Shown here: one piece after another, positions 36,258 through 44,923 of the stretch
Numbering within the stretch: position 1 is the first letter of the stretch
How the letters are laid out: each line of letters opens with the position of its first letter
Source of the DNA: Euzebyella marina
Lineage (GTDB): Bacteria; Bacteroidota; Bacteroidia; Flavobacteriales; Flavobacteriaceae
Direction: 5' to 3'
DNA length: 64,000 nt
NCBI RefSeq assembly: GCF_014855515.1
Contig: NZ_JACYFK010000002.1
Coordinates: forward strand, 248,001-312,000
Made by a program: the position numbers and the translations under genes
Notes under the pieces: generated by a model
The model's input: only the letters and a program-made list of their open reading frames with translations
The model's database searches: none
What the model was told of the DNA's origin: nothing

Positions 36258-37309
36258 ATGATGTACGAGTTACGACCGTAACCAAAGAACTACCCCCATA
36301 TTGGCGGGATACCAAAGATATCATACCGTTAGTTGATTTATGGCTATCGGATCAAGAAGAGCGATTTCGCCGCAAGGTGGTTAAAATGTTCGAAGGGGCG
36401 GCTGTCGATAGGCGCTACAGCATTATGCGGCCTGAAGAGGTGTTCACCATCACCTCTTTTGAAGAGAAAAATGAAGTGTATGCTCGAGAGGCCAAGAAAT
36501 TGGGGAAGGCTGTGCTTGAAAAAGCATTACAGCAACAATCATGGTCACCCGAATCGTTAGATTATATAATTACGGTAAGTTGTACGGGTATCATGATTCC
36601 TTCCCTTGATGCTTATCTCATCAACGATTTAGGGCTCAAGCAAGATATTGTGCGGCTTCCTGTTACCGAAATGGGTTGTGCTGCGGGGGTTTCCGGAATG
36701 ATTTACGCCAATAATTTCCTTCGGTCCAATCCTGGAAAAAGGGCCGCGGTAGTGGCAGTTGAAAGTCCGACCGCTACGTTTCAATTAAATGATTATTCCA
36801 TGCCCAATATGGTCAGCGCCGCCATTTTTGGCGATGGAGCGGCCTGTGTCTTGTTATCCTCGGAAGAAAATGCAGAGGGACCAGCATTGGTAGCCGGTGA
36901 GATGTACCATTTTAAGGATGCCACTCATATGATGGGGTTCGACCTGACGAATTTAGGGTTGAAAATGGTTCTGGATATTGCGGTTCCGGATACCATTGCT
37001 GAACATTTTCCATCCATCATCCATCCGTTTCTAAAAAAGAACGGAACTTCAATTGAGGAAGTCGATCATTTGATTTTTCACCCTGGCGGTAGAAAAATTG
37101 TACAAACGGTAGAAGAACTTTTTGGGCAAATGGATAAAAACATCGATGACACCCGTGAGGTACTACGGCAATTCGGTAATATGAGCAGTGCCACGGTTTT
37201 GTATGTTTTGGAGCGGTTTATGCAAAAAGATATTCAAAAGGGCGAGCAGGGGCTGATGCTGAGTTTTGGACCTGGTTTTTCCGCCCAAAGGGTTTTGCTA
37301 AAATGGTAA
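36254..37309 (+). CDS. Type III polyketide synthase (chalcone/stilbene synthase family)
   Basis: 351 residues, the usual length. The catalytic triad is complete: Cys142 in TEMGCAAGV, His276 in LIFHPGG and Asn309 in FGNMSSATV. The C-terminal GFGPG-like loop (SFGPGFSAQRVLLKW) is also present. The homodimeric enzyme extends an acyl starter with malonyl-CoA and cyclises the chain in one active site. Fatty acid genes lie directly downstream, so a long-chain acyl starter delivered on the cluster's own ACP is likely; that gives alkylresorcinols or alkylpyrones in related systems. The exact product is not predictable from sequence alone. Confidence 0.93.
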   Translation: MNDVRVTTVTKELPPYWRDTKDIIPLVDLWLSDQEERFRRKVVKMFEGAAVDRRYSIMRPEEVFTITSFEEKNEVYAREAKKLGKAVLEKALQQQSWSPESLDYIITVSCTGIMIPSLDAYLINDLGLKQDIVRLPVTEMGCAAGVSGMIYANNFLRSNPGKRAAVVAVESPTATFQLNDYSMPNMVSAAIFGDGAACVLLSSEENAEGPALVAGEMYHFKDATHMMGFDLTNLGLKMVLDIAVPDTIAEHFPSIIHPFLKKNGTSIEEVDHLIFHPGGRKIVQTVEELFGQMDKNIDDTREVLRQFGNMSSATVLYVLERFMQKDIQKGEQGLMLSFGPGFSAQRVLLKW

Positions 37310-37318
37310 TTGTAGCAA

Positions 37319-38116
37319 ATGATGATGTCTAAAGAACCAAAAAAATACTGGGCCTTGATACTGGGAGGTAGTAGCGGACTAGGTTTGGCTACTGCTAAGA
37401 AATTGGCCAAAGCGAATTATAATATTCTCATTGTTCACCGAGACAGGAAATCTGATTTAGAAGAAATTAAACGTTATTATCAAGAAATTACTTTAATGGG
37501 TGCTCAGGTGAAAAGTTTTAATGTTGATGTTACCCGTGCCGATAAAAGAGCAGCGGTTTTGCAAGAAATAGGCTCTTTACAATCCACTTCATCGGGTATT
37601 AAAGTAATGGTTCACAGCATTGCCAAGGGCAGTTTAAAACCAATGGGTGGTAATGACGGCACTTCTTTGAACCTGCAGGATTTTCAATTGACTTTGAACG
37701 CTATGGCCTTGAGCATGTACGAATGGGCACAAGATTTGATCAAGCATTCACTTTTCGCCGAAGATGCTCGAATCATATCCTTTACTTCAGAAGGCAATAA
37801 GAAGGCTTGGGAAGGCTATGCCGCTGTTTCCGCCGCCAAGGCTACGTTGGAGGCCCTGACAAGAAATATGGCTTTGGAGTTTGCGCCTATCGGAATTAAA
37901 GTAAACTGCATTCAGGCCGGAACGACCGATACCAAGGCGTTTCGAATGATTCCGAAGCATGAAGAGTTAAAGAAGAATGCCTTATTGCGAAATCCGAACA
38001 AAAGGTTGACTACACCCGAAGATGTAGCCAATGCCGTCTATTTGTTGACATTGGAAGAAGCCCGATGGATTACAGGAACGGTAATCACCGTGGACGGAGG
38101 AGAAAGTTTGCGCTAA
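37319..38116 (+). CDS. FabL-like enoyl-ACP reductase (SDR superfamily)
   Basis: 265 residues. The Rossmann motif GGSSGLGLATAKKLA and terminal GGESLR mark a short-chain dehydrogenase. The active site does not have the YxxxK of ketoreductases: at the usual Tyr position there is Val, and Tyr167 lies seven residues before Lys174 (YAAVSAAK), the Y-x6-K spacing of enoyl-ACP reductases. The text VSAAKATLEALTRNMA closely resembles FabL (Bacillus) rather than FabG. HSIAKGS is likewise FabI/FabL-like. It should saturate enoyl-ACP in the operon's fatty-acyl module. 9 bases after the PKS gene. Confidence 0.85.
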   Translation: MMMSKEPKKYWALILGGSSGLGLATAKKLAKANYNILIVHRDRKSDLEEIKRYYQEITLMGAQVKSFNVDVTRADKRAAVLQEIGSLQSTSSGIKVMVHSIAKGSLKPMGGNDGTSLNLQDFQLTLNAMALSMYEWAQDLIKHSLFAEDARIISFTSEGNKKAWEGYAAVSAAKATLEALTRNMALEFAPIGIKVNCIQAGTTDTKAFRMIPKHEELKKNALLRNPNKRLTTPEDVANAVYLLTLEEARWITGTVITVDGGESLR

Positions 38117-38130
38117 TCAATGAAAAAACT

Positions 38131-38583
38131 ATGCCCTACGAAGAAATACTTGATCAGTTACCCTATACCGAGCCTTTTTTATTTGTGGATGGATTGAACT
38201 CCGTGAGTGATGATGGAACGGAAGGGTTCTATACCTTTCCTGTCGATGCCTATTTTTATGAAGGCCACTTTAAAAATCATCCGGTGACCCCAGGAGTGCT
38301 TCTAACCGAGTGTTGCGCCCAAATAGGGCTTGTTTGTTTGGGAATATTTTTACTGAAGGATGATGATAAGGGCTATGGTAATTTATTGGTCGCCATGAGC
38401 AGTGCTGAAATGGAATACTTGGCACCGGTATTTCCGGGCGAGAAGGTCACCGTCACATCTGAAAAGGTCTATTTTCGGTTCAATAAATTGAAGTGTCAAG
38501 TGAGAATGTTCAACGCTCAAAAAGAATTGGTTTGTAAGGGAACGATTTCAGGAATGATTAAAAAGAACTCAAGTGAGCAATAG
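38131..38583 (+). CDS. FabZ-like 3-hydroxyacyl-ACP dehydratase (hot-dog fold)
   Basis: 150 residues. The catalytic pair is visible: His50 in GHFKNHPVTPGV and Glu60 in LLTECCAQIGL, as in FabZ. The start is placed at the ATG at 38131; an earlier in-frame ATG would put 22 residues inside the upstream gene. It dehydrates 3-hydroxyacyl-ACP to enoyl-ACP, the substrate of the neighbouring FabL-like reductase. The end overlaps the ketosynthase start. Confidence 0.88.
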   Translation: MPYEEILDQLPYTEPFLFVDGLNSVSDDGTEGFYTFPVDAYFYEGHFKNHPVTPGVLLTECCAQIGLVCLGIFLLKDDDKGYGNLLVAMSSAEMEYLAPVFPGEKVTVTSEKVYFRFNKLKCQVRMFNAQKELVCKGTISGMIKKNSSEQ

Positions 38584-39841
38584 GGTGGTAATTACCGGGT
38601 TGGGGGTTTGTGCCCCAAATGGAATCGGTCTGGACGAGTTCACGGCATCAATGCAAGAGGGCATAAGCGGCATACGCTACGTCCCTCAACTAAAAGAGTT
38701 GAATTTCTCTTGTCAAATTGCAAGTAAACCCATAGTTAACGATGCTGTATTAAATAAATACTTTAATTCATTAGAGTTGAAGGGACTCCAGTCCACCGGT
38801 ATTATTTACGGTGTCATTGCAGGTTCACAAGCGTGGTCAGATGCAGGTTTGCATCCCTCCGAAGAAAACCGACCTGATTGGGATTCCGGAGTGGTTTTTG
38901 GTTCGGGAACCTTAGGGGTCGATAAATTTCATGAGGCCATTCATAATATTGATAAGGGACAAGTACGCCGATTGGGAAGTACCGCGGTAGCTCAGACTAT
39001 GTCGAGCGGTATCAGTGCTTTTCTAGGGGGAAAATTAGGTTGCGGAAATCAGGTGACAAGTAATTCTTCTGCCTGTAGTACCGGAACAGAGGCCCTATTG
39101 ATGGGTTATGAACGTATCAAGAACGGACAAGCAAAACGAATGCTCGTAGGTAGTACCAGCGATAGTGGCCCTTATGTCTGGGGAGGCTTCGACGCTCTGC
39201 GCATCTTGCCTCGAACCTATAATAATCAACCGGAAAAGGCCAGCCGCCCTATGAGTGCATCCGCTGCGGGATTGGTACCGGGCAGTGGGGCGGGAGCTCT
39301 TGTTTTGGAGTCTTTGGAGAGCGCTCTACAAAGGGGTGCCAACATCTATGCCGAAGTGTTGGGTGGGCACGTCAATAGTGGCGGACAAAGGGGAGAGGGA
39401 AGCATGACCGCCCCCAATAGCGAGTCGGTGCAACGCTGCATTGCTCAAGCCGTTTCCAATGCGGGAATTGAGACCAACGATATCGATACCATAAACGGGC
39501 ATTTAACAGCTACTACCAAAGATCCCGTTGAAATTTCGAATTGGAGCCAGGCCTTAGGTCGTTCGGGCAAAGATTTTCCTTTTATCAATTCCTTCAAAGG
39601 GCATTTTGGTCATTGCTTGGCAGCTTCCGGGAGCATTGAATTGGTTGCTTCCATCCTTCAGATGCGAGAGAACAAATTTTTTGGAACCGTCAATTGTGAA
39701 GACCTACATCCTGAAATAGAGAAGTGGGTGCATCCCTCCAAAATTCCTACCCAAACGATGGATTATTCCGTTCAGGTTCTGGCCAAGGCAAGTTTTGGTT
39801 TTGGCGATGTGAATGCTTGTACTATTTTTAAGCGTTTTTAA
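38573..39841 (+). CDS. Beta-ketoacyl-ACP synthase (FabF-like) of the PKS operon
   Basis: 422 residues with a GTG start overlapping the dehydratase gene by 11 bases. The condensing triad is Cys168 (SSACSTG), His310 (INGHLTATTKDP) and His347 (GHFGHCLAASGS), so it is an elongating ketosynthase and not a chain-length-factor-like inactive partner. The His310 segment reads NGHLTAT instead of the common NAHGTST, a departure from housekeeping FabF that suggests a distinct substrate. Expected to extend the dedicated acyl chain on the downstream ACP. Confidence 0.9.
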   Translation: MSNRVVITGLGVCAPNGIGLDEFTASMQEGISGIRYVPQLKELNFSCQIASKPIVNDAVLNKYFNSLELKGLQSTGIIYGVIAGSQAWSDAGLHPSEENRPDWDSGVVFGSGTLGVDKFHEAIHNIDKGQVRRLGSTAVAQTMSSGISAFLGGKLGCGNQVTSNSSACSTGTEALLMGYERIKNGQAKRMLVGSTSDSGPYVWGGFDALRILPRTYNNQPEKASRPMSASAAGLVPGSGAGALVLESLESALQRGANIYAEVLGGHVNSGGQRGEGSMTAPNSESVQRCIAQAVSNAGIETNDIDTINGHLTATTKDPVEISNWSQALGRSGKDFPFINSFKGHFGHCLAASGSIELVASILQMRENKFFGTVNCEDLHPEIEKWVHPSKIPTQTMDYSVQVLAKASFGFGDVNACTIFKRF

Positions 39842-39855
39842 ATTGGAAAGAACCT

Positions 39856-40104
39856 ATGAATGAAAACCAAAAGTACGATAAGCTTAAGGCGATCATATCT
39901 ACTTATTTACCGGACGATGTTTCGGTAGATGATATTCAAATGAACAGCCATTTTATCAATGAGCTCAATATCAATTCGGCCCATTTGGTAGATATTGTAC
40001 TAGATGTAGAGGATGAGTTTGACATTATGCTCGAAAATGAAGATATGGAGCAGATGCAAACTGTCAAGGATGCCTTGGAGATAATCGACGCTAAACTTGC
40101 CTAA
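39856..40104 (+). CDS. Acyl carrier protein
   Basis: 82 residues, acidic, helical. The phosphopantetheine attachment site is Ser41 in ELNINSAHLVDIVLDVEDEF, matching the usual DSL-type site but with Ala-His after the serine. It lies 14 bases after the ketosynthase gene and probably carries the chain built by the operon. No phosphopantetheinyl transferase gene is in the window, so a housekeeping one must serve it. Confidence 0.9.
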   Translation: MNENQKYDKLKAIISTYLPDDVSVDDIQMNSHFINELNINSAHLVDIVLDVEDEFDIMLENEDMEQMQTVKDALEIIDAKLA

Positions 40105-40115
40105 TCACTACTATT

Positions 40116-40544
40116 ATGAACCAACCGATTTCTTGGGCCAAAACACAATTAAACGTTGATAAGCGATTGATAGCCATTTACTGTGTGGTCTATTTTTTAT
40201 GGGGGCTCTTGATGAACTGGTTCGGTGCAGCTGTTGAAATTGCCAAGTTTACGTATTGGTGGCAGGTCATCACTTGCTATATTCTTTACATGGTTCCCAT
40301 TTCATTATTGCTGAGAAACTTGCCCTTTCACATGCAATATGCGTACGGACTCATCGCAATGGGTATTTTGGAGTTCGCAGGTTATGGATTGGAGACTTCC
40401 TATGCGTACCCCAACAACCTTTTGGACCAATTCTTCGGAATCAGAAATTTCTCTTTGGGTATGGCCTTGTTTTTTGCGCTCTACTTTCCTGTAGGGAATT
40501 GGGTAGTAGGCAAAATCTACCATTCAATATTTAAAGGTAAATAA
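40116..40544 (+). CDS. Small four-helix membrane protein at the end of the PKS operon
   Basis: 142 residues with four hydrophobic segments (LIAIYCVVYFLWGLLMNWF, WQVITCYILYMVPISLLL, YGLIAMGILEFAGYGL, LGMALFFALYFPVGNWVVG), not recognised as a known family. 11 bases after the ACP gene, so part of the operon. It might handle or insert the hydrophobic product, but this is inference from position alone. Converges with the TerC gene, 1 base apart. Confidence 0.65.
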   Translation: MNQPISWAKTQLNVDKRLIAIYCVVYFLWGLLMNWFGAAVEIAKFTYWWQVITCYILYMVPISLLLRNLPFHMQYAYGLIAMGILEFAGYGLETSYAYPNNLLDQFFGIRNFSLGMALFFALYFPVGNWVVGKIYHSIFKGK

Positions 40545-40545
40545 A

Positions 40546-41514
40546 TCATTCCCCTTCGGTGGAGATAGGTTCTTCACCTTCCTTTTCAGGAATGAGCAGT
40601 GATGCGACTATACCAGCCAGCAACGAAACCGATATCACGGTCAATGATACCCATTCCGGAAGCTCGATATAGTGCGAAAAGAGCATTTTGAGACCAACAA
40701 AGGCCAAAATGACCACCAAACTGTAATTGATATACCGGAACTTCTCCAACATGCGGGAAATAAGAAAATACATAGAGCGCAACCCTAGAATGGCCAATAT
40801 GTTCGAGCTGAATACGATAAATGGGTCCGCTGTAATCGCCAAAATCGCCGGTATGCTATCGAGGGCAAAAAGAACGTCGGTCAATTCGATGACTATCAAT
40901 GCCATAAATAATGGGGTGGCTGCCCGAACCCCCATTCGCTTCACAAAGAAATCATGCCCGTGCAGTTGACCTGTAATCGGGAAAAGTTTTTTCGCCTGTT
41001 TAAAAATCCATGAGTTTTTCGGGTCAAAATCACTGTCATCGGACTTTAACATCTTAAAGGCCGTGTATAACAGAAATACGCCGAACACGTAAATAATCCA
41101 TTCAAATTTGGTAATCAGCGCCACCCCAAAGAGAATCATTAATCCTCTAAAGATTATGGCGCCCAAGATGCCCCAAAAAAGGACCCGGTGTTGGTACAAC
41201 GCGGGAATTTTAAATGCCGAAAAGATAACGGCAATAACAAATACATTGTCGATACTGAGCGAAAGTTCAATCAAATAGCCGGTAACATACTTTAAAACGG
41301 CATTGTTCGGCGTGAGTCCGGTAGGGTTTTCGACCAATCCACTACTAAACAGCCAGTAAATGACTCCACTGAAGCCCAGGGCTACGGACACCCAGACGGC
41401 GGTCCATATACCAGCTTCCTTACTTTTAATAACGTGTTCATTTTTGTGAAATACCCCAAGGTCCAATGCCAAGAATACGATTACTACTGCAATGAAGATT
41501 ATCCACACCCACAT
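40546..41514 (-). CDS. TerC family integral membrane protein
   Basis: 322 residues with about eight membrane helices. Family motifs are present: the acidic metal-site segments ELSLSIDNVFVIAVIF and VIELTDVLFALDSIPAILAIT, with GLRSMYFLISRMLEKFRYI afterwards. TerC-type proteins export or supply metal ions (manganese in Bacillus and E. coli relatives) and were first named for tellurite resistance. No ter operon is nearby, so it is a standalone exporter. The C-terminus is an acidic tail. Confidence 0.93.
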   Translation of the reverse strand: MWVWIIFIAVVIVFLALDLGVFHKNEHVIKSKEAGIWTAVWVSVALGFSGVIYWLFSSGLVENPTGLTPNNAVLKYVTGYLIELSLSIDNVFVIAVIFSAFKIPALYQHRVLFWGILGAIIFRGLMILFGVALITKFEWIIYVFGVFLLYTAFKMLKSDDSDFDPKNSWIFKQAKKLFPITGQLHGHDFFVKRMGVRAATPLFMALIVIELTDVLFALDSIPAILAITADPFIVFSSNILAILGLRSMYFLISRMLEKFRYINYSLVVILAFVGLKMLFSHYIELPEWVSLTVISVSLLAGIVASLLIPEKEGEEPISTEGE

Positions 41515-41690
41515 AAAAAAGCTGTTTTGAAGCGGCGAAGTTAAACAAAATTAGGGTTTCGATTGACCCTTTTGAGTTGCTCTTAGCCCCATTCGATACG
41601 ATGTTTTTTCCATCAAAAATCGAATCGCATGAATCAATCCCTTGGCTCATGTTCTGCTATCTTGAAGAAAAACTTTAATACAAGAATGAT

Positions 41691-42302
41691 ATGAACGAGA
41701 TAGAACAAATTGCGTTGGATAAAATTGCTAATAACGACCATGAGCTATATGCTCTGATAAAACAGCGCTACAGTCCTAGAATATTTGACCAGAAACCGGT
41801 GACGGAGGATGATATGAAAAAGTTATTCGAAGCAGCTCGCTGGGCTGCCAGTTGTTACAATTGGCAACCGTGGCGATTCATCTATGCCTTTAAAGGCAAC
41901 GAAGGTTATGACAAAATAATGAACACTTTAAGCGATTTCAATCAAGAATGGGCAAAAAACGCCCCTGTATTGATGTTGACCGCTTATAAAGAGAAAACTC
42001 CTGAGGGAGAAGAGAACTTTCATGCGCTACATGATTTGGGCCTTTCGATGGGTAATATGACCGTACAGGCACAGTATATGGGCATTGCAATTCACCATAT
42101 GGCCGGCGTAGATTGGAAGAAAGCACAAGAGGTATTCGATGTACCGAAAGGATATCATATTTCTACTGCTGTAGCCATAGGTTATTATGGTGGTGAACTT
42201 GAAAACCTGTCCGACGAACTTCAGGAGCAGGAACAAGCGGAGCGTGAGAGAAAACCTCAGAAAAGTTTCGCATTTGAAAACGAATGGAAAGAGAAAGACT
42301 AA
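41691..42302 (+). CDS. Nitroreductase family protein
   Basis: 203 residues. FMN-binding motifs are visible: the RYSPRIF segment near residue 25, WAASCYNWQPWRFI and the second phosphate-binding stretch DLGLSMGNMTVQAQYMGIAIHHMAG. These flavoproteins use NAD(P)H to reduce nitro or quinone substrates. It starts a run of same-strand genes (hypothetical, peroxiredoxin, F420-type oxidoreductase) with gaps from 4 to about 50 bases that look like a small redox-stress unit. Confidence 0.9.
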   Translation: MNEIEQIALDKIANNDHELYALIKQRYSPRIFDQKPVTEDDMKKLFEAARWAASCYNWQPWRFIYAFKGNEGYDKIMNTLSDFNQEWAKNAPVLMLTAYKEKTPEGEENFHALHDLGLSMGNMTVQAQYMGIAIHHMAGVDWKKAQEVFDVPKGYHISTAVAIGYYGGELENLSDELQEQEQAERERKPQKSFAFENEWKEKD

Positions 42303-42306
42303 TGTT

Positions 42307-42699
42307 ATGAAAAAGAATTCGACATTTTGGGCCTTGTTGTTTTCCGGTTTCGGACTGGTAACCATCATGAGAGGTCAAGACACGTATTTTCAAGAGGGAA
42401 GCAAAAGCAGTGAAACCTGGGCCAAAAGCCTGACCAGGGCTTATCAGCCCGAGCTGGTGCTTGGTAGTGATCAAGTGCTCTTGTTTCAGAAAAAGCTCGA
42501 AGAATTTTTGATTCGTGAGAACAAGATTCAGAAAGCTGAAATGTCTCCCGAAGATAAGATGTTCTTGCTGTCTCAGTTGGCCGATCAGCAGAGGGCCGAA
42601 ATGTCGAATATTTTAACACGACCACAACTTAGACGTTACGAAAAGGTCAAAGACCAAATTCAACCGGTGTCCGTAGTGGTCGATACCCTAAATCATTAA
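42307..42699 (+). CDS. Hypothetical secreted helical protein
   Basis: 130 residues. The signal peptide (MKKNSTFWALLFSGFGLVTIMRGQ) points to export. The mature part is charged and helical (LFQKKLEEFLIRENKIQKAE, LSQLADQQRAEMSNILTRPQ), resembling small periplasmic Spy-like or metal-stress proteins in style but without their motif. It lies 4 bases after the nitroreductase gene and 10 before the peroxiredoxin, so it is probably cotranscribed with both. Not recognised. Confidence 0.65.
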   Translation: MKKNSTFWALLFSGFGLVTIMRGQDTYFQEGSKSSETWAKSLTRAYQPELVLGSDQVLLFQKKLEEFLIRENKIQKAEMSPEDKMFLLSQLADQQRAEMSNILTRPQLRRYEKVKDQIQPVSVVVDTLNH

Positions 42700-42709
42700 A
42701 ATTTAATAC

Positions 42710-43246
42710 ATGTTAATACCAAGAGAAAAAGTACCCCAACTAGAATTGAACTTAATAAATGGTACCAAATGGAAAATGGATGCCCAAGATAATGGCTCCT
42801 TTACCATGATTGTTTTTTATCGGGGGCTGCATTGTCCGATTTGTAAAAAGCAGTTAGAAGAATTATCACAAAAGCTCAACAAGTTCATTGATAGAGATGT
42901 TAATGTGGTGGCCATAAGTATGAATGATGAAAAAACTGCCCAAAAAACGGCAGAAGAATGGAATATCCCCGAATTGCCGTTGGCCTATGGCTTGACCAAG
43001 CAGCAGGCTACCGATTGGGGACTTTATCTTTCCAAAGGTATTTCGGATAAAGAACCCGAACAGTTTTCAGAACCAGGATTATTCTTGGTGAAGCCTGATC
43101 GAACGCTATATGCTGCTTCGGTACAGACCATGCCTTTTGCTAGACCTTCTTTCGACGACATATTAAGTATGATTGATTATGTGGAAAAAGAAAATTACCC
43201 GGCCAGGGGAGAGCTTCAGTTGCAAGCAGAAGAACAATTCGCTTAG
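42710..43246 (+). CDS. Peroxiredoxin-like (AhpC/TSA) protein
   Basis: 178 residues with a thioredoxin-like fold. The active site reads YRGLHCPICKKQLEEL: a CxxC motif at the peroxidatic position, as in the AhpC/TSA-like group rather than a classical 2-Cys enzyme. KPDRTLYAASVQTMPFARP is also family-like. It probably reduces peroxides or protein disulfides. Middle gene of the nitroreductase unit. Confidence 0.85.
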   Translation: MLIPREKVPQLELNLINGTKWKMDAQDNGSFTMIVFYRGLHCPICKKQLEELSQKLNKFIDRDVNVVAISMNDEKTAQKTAEEWNIPELPLAYGLTKQQATDWGLYLSKGISDKEPEQFSEPGLFLVKPDRTLYAASVQTMPFARPSFDDILSMIDYVEKENYPARGELQLQAEEQFA

Positions 43247-43297
43247 GAAAAAATAAAAAAGAACTTCCGTGATTACGGAATAAAATCGATACAGAAT

Positions 43298-43930
43298 ATG
43301 AAAATTGGAATTATAGGAAGCGGTAAAATAGGAGGAACGTTAGGCAAACATTGGGCCAAGGCCGGTCATGAAGTTTTGTTTAGTTCCAGACATCCTGAAG
43401 AATTAAAAGATTTGGTTTTGGAGGGTGGTAAGAACACGAAAGCAGTGAGTGTTGCACATGCTTTTGAAGAAAGTGTAGATGTGTATTTACTGGCCACTCC
43501 TTTTAAAGCAATTGATGAGACCGCCGAGGTTTATGCCGGGGAATATGGTGATAAGGTTATCATTGATGCCACCAATCCATATCCTGAAAGAGATGGTGAC
43601 GTGGCTCAAAAGGTGAGAGATGACAATAGAAACGCATCTGAGTACACGGCGATGAAGTTTACGACGGCTTTAACAGCCAAGGCTTTCAATACGATTTACC
43701 ATAAAGACCTAAAAAATAGAGCCTTTGATGAGCAGGAACCTATTGCCATACCCTTTGCGGCCCAAGATGTAAAGAGTAGAAAGGTCACGGAGCAACTAAT
43801 TTCTGACATAGGCTTTGTACCGCTGTACGTGGGTAATTTAGGCGCGACCAAGGCGATGGAAGTAGATGAAAAAGTGTACGGTGTTACTACCGACCAGCAG
43901 GAAATGCGCTCACTACTTGAGATGGCCTGA
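43298..43930 (+). CDS. F420/NADP-type oxidoreductase (NPD family)
   Basis: 210 residues. It opens with a Rossmann motif MKIGIIGSGKIGGTLGKHW and carries LLATPFKAIDE and IIDATNPYPERDG, features of the NADP oxidoreductase coenzyme-F420-dependent family. Many Bacteroidetes members use NADP without F420; the substrate is unknown. The 3' end overlaps the convergent YceI gene by 18 bases. A small perfect hairpin (TTCCGT-gatt-ACGGAA, 43265-43280) precedes it without a U tract. Confidence 0.85.
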   Translation: MKIGIIGSGKIGGTLGKHWAKAGHEVLFSSRHPEELKDLVLEGGKNTKAVSVAHAFEESVDVYLLATPFKAIDETAEVYAGEYGDKVIIDATNPYPERDGDVAQKVRDDNRNASEYTAMKFTTALTAKAFNTIYHKDLKNRAFDEQEPIAIPFAAQDVKSRKVTEQLISDIGFVPLYVGNLGATKAMEVDEKVYGVTTDQQEMRSLLEMA

Positions 43931-44446
43931 ACCTAAAGTCAGTTGTATACGAACCGACACCTTATTTTCGGTACGCTCATCTTTAATTTGAATGTCAAAA
44001 TCAGACGTATAAAGACTGGTAGTACCGATAAGCCGATTACCTTGCTGCTCAAAAGTTAGGGTAATCGGTTTTTTTATGCCCTTTATGGTCAAAGTACCGG
44101 TTACCTCATAAACGTTGTGTTGTGACGTTGCTTTAATTTCATTACTTTCAAATAGTATTTTTGGGTGGGCGTCGGCATCAAAGTATTTTTCACTTTTTAA
44201 AGACCAATCCCTTAAAAAGTTTCCGGTTTTCAGGGTTTCGACTTGTACAGAACCCGATAATCGGGCCTTGATCAGATCATTAGAATTGATTTGGGAGGTA
44301 GATTTAAAACCGCCAATGCTGCCATCTACGCCTTTCGATTCAAATCGAAAAGAAACGGTGGCCGATGAGATGGATGGGGCATTTTGGGCGCTGATTGCTG
44401 ATACTGAGACACAGAATAGGATTAAGAGAACCGCTTTTTTGAACAT
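43913..44446 (-). CDS. YceI-family lipid-binding periplasmic protein
   Basis: 177 residues. The signal peptide (MFKKAVLLILFCVSVSAISAQ) is followed by a mature YceI barrel: VSFRFESKGVDGSIGG, LRDWSLKSEKYFDADAHPKI and YEVTGTLTIKGIKKPITL. Such proteins form lipocalin-like barrels that bind isoprenoid or polyisoprenoid chains. Divergent from the small secreted protein at 44579. Confidence 0.92.
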   Translation of the reverse strand: MFKKAVLLILFCVSVSAISAQNAPSISSATVSFRFESKGVDGSIGGFKSTSQINSNDLIKARLSGSVQVETLKTGNFLRDWSLKSEKYFDADAHPKILFESNEIKATSQHNVYEVTGTLTIKGIKKPITLTFEQQGNRLIGTTSLYTSDFDIQIKDERTENKVSVRIQLTLGSGHLK

Positions 44447-44578
44447 AAGAACTATTGTTGGTTGTTGGTAAGGTATTAATTTTTCGTTTTATCGATTTGT
44501 TATGCCGTTCAACCCGTTTGCATACGATGGCTAGTGCCAATTTCTAACTTAGCTCACGAGACTATATGAAAAACCCCT

Positions 44579-44923
44579 ATGAAAAAATTAATTTTTAAGG
44601 GTATATGCCTGGTTATGGCATTTACCGCAGGTAATGTGGCGCTTCAGGCGCAGGAGCAATCAAAAAAAGAACATGAGGTTACCAAATATACGGTGATGGA
44701 ACGTTTTGAGCCTCAGATGATTTTGACCCCTGAAGAACGCATCAATTTAAAGGAAGAAAGAGTTGCCGATATGAGGCGCACGCGCGATATCGTTGATACA
44801 CTCGATATCTCGGAACGTAAAAGAGAACGATTATTACAAGATATTATAGACCAACCTTATTCCGCCCGTTTGTCCAAGACCATGGCCAAACTGGAGTTCG
44901 AGGATGAGGATAGCCAACAATAG
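44579..44923 (+). CDS. Hypothetical exported protein
   Basis: 114 residues. The signal peptide MKKLIFKGICLVMAFTAGNVALQAQ suggests export. The mature part is charged and mainly helical (LTPEERINLKEERVADMRRT, LDISERKRERLLQDIIDQPY) and unrecognised. It stands alone, ending 1 base before an intrinsic terminator. Similar small exported helical proteins are frequent in this phylum. Confidence 0.7.
   Translation: MKKLIFKGICLVMAFTAGNVALQAQEQSKKEHEVTKYTVMERFEPQMILTPEERINLKEERVADMRRTRDIVDTLDISERKRERLLQDIIDQPYSARLSKTMAKLEFEDEDSQQ

Larger units (their letters stand above)
34408..40544 (+). other. Type III PKS plus dedicated fatty-acyl-supply operon
   Basis: Eight same-strand genes with overlaps or gaps of at most 15 bases: FAD oxidoreductase, methyltransferase, type III PKS, FabL-like enoyl reductase, FabZ-like dehydratase, ketosynthase, acyl carrier protein, small membrane protein. 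The ketosynthase, dehydratase, enoyl reductase and ACP make a partial fatty-acid module; a ketoreductase and malonyltransferase are missing and would have to come from the housekeeping set. Likely product class: a methylated, oxidised or reduced alkylresorcinol, alkylpyrone or alkylphloroglucinol lipid. This is inference from the enzyme set. Confidence 0.75.
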
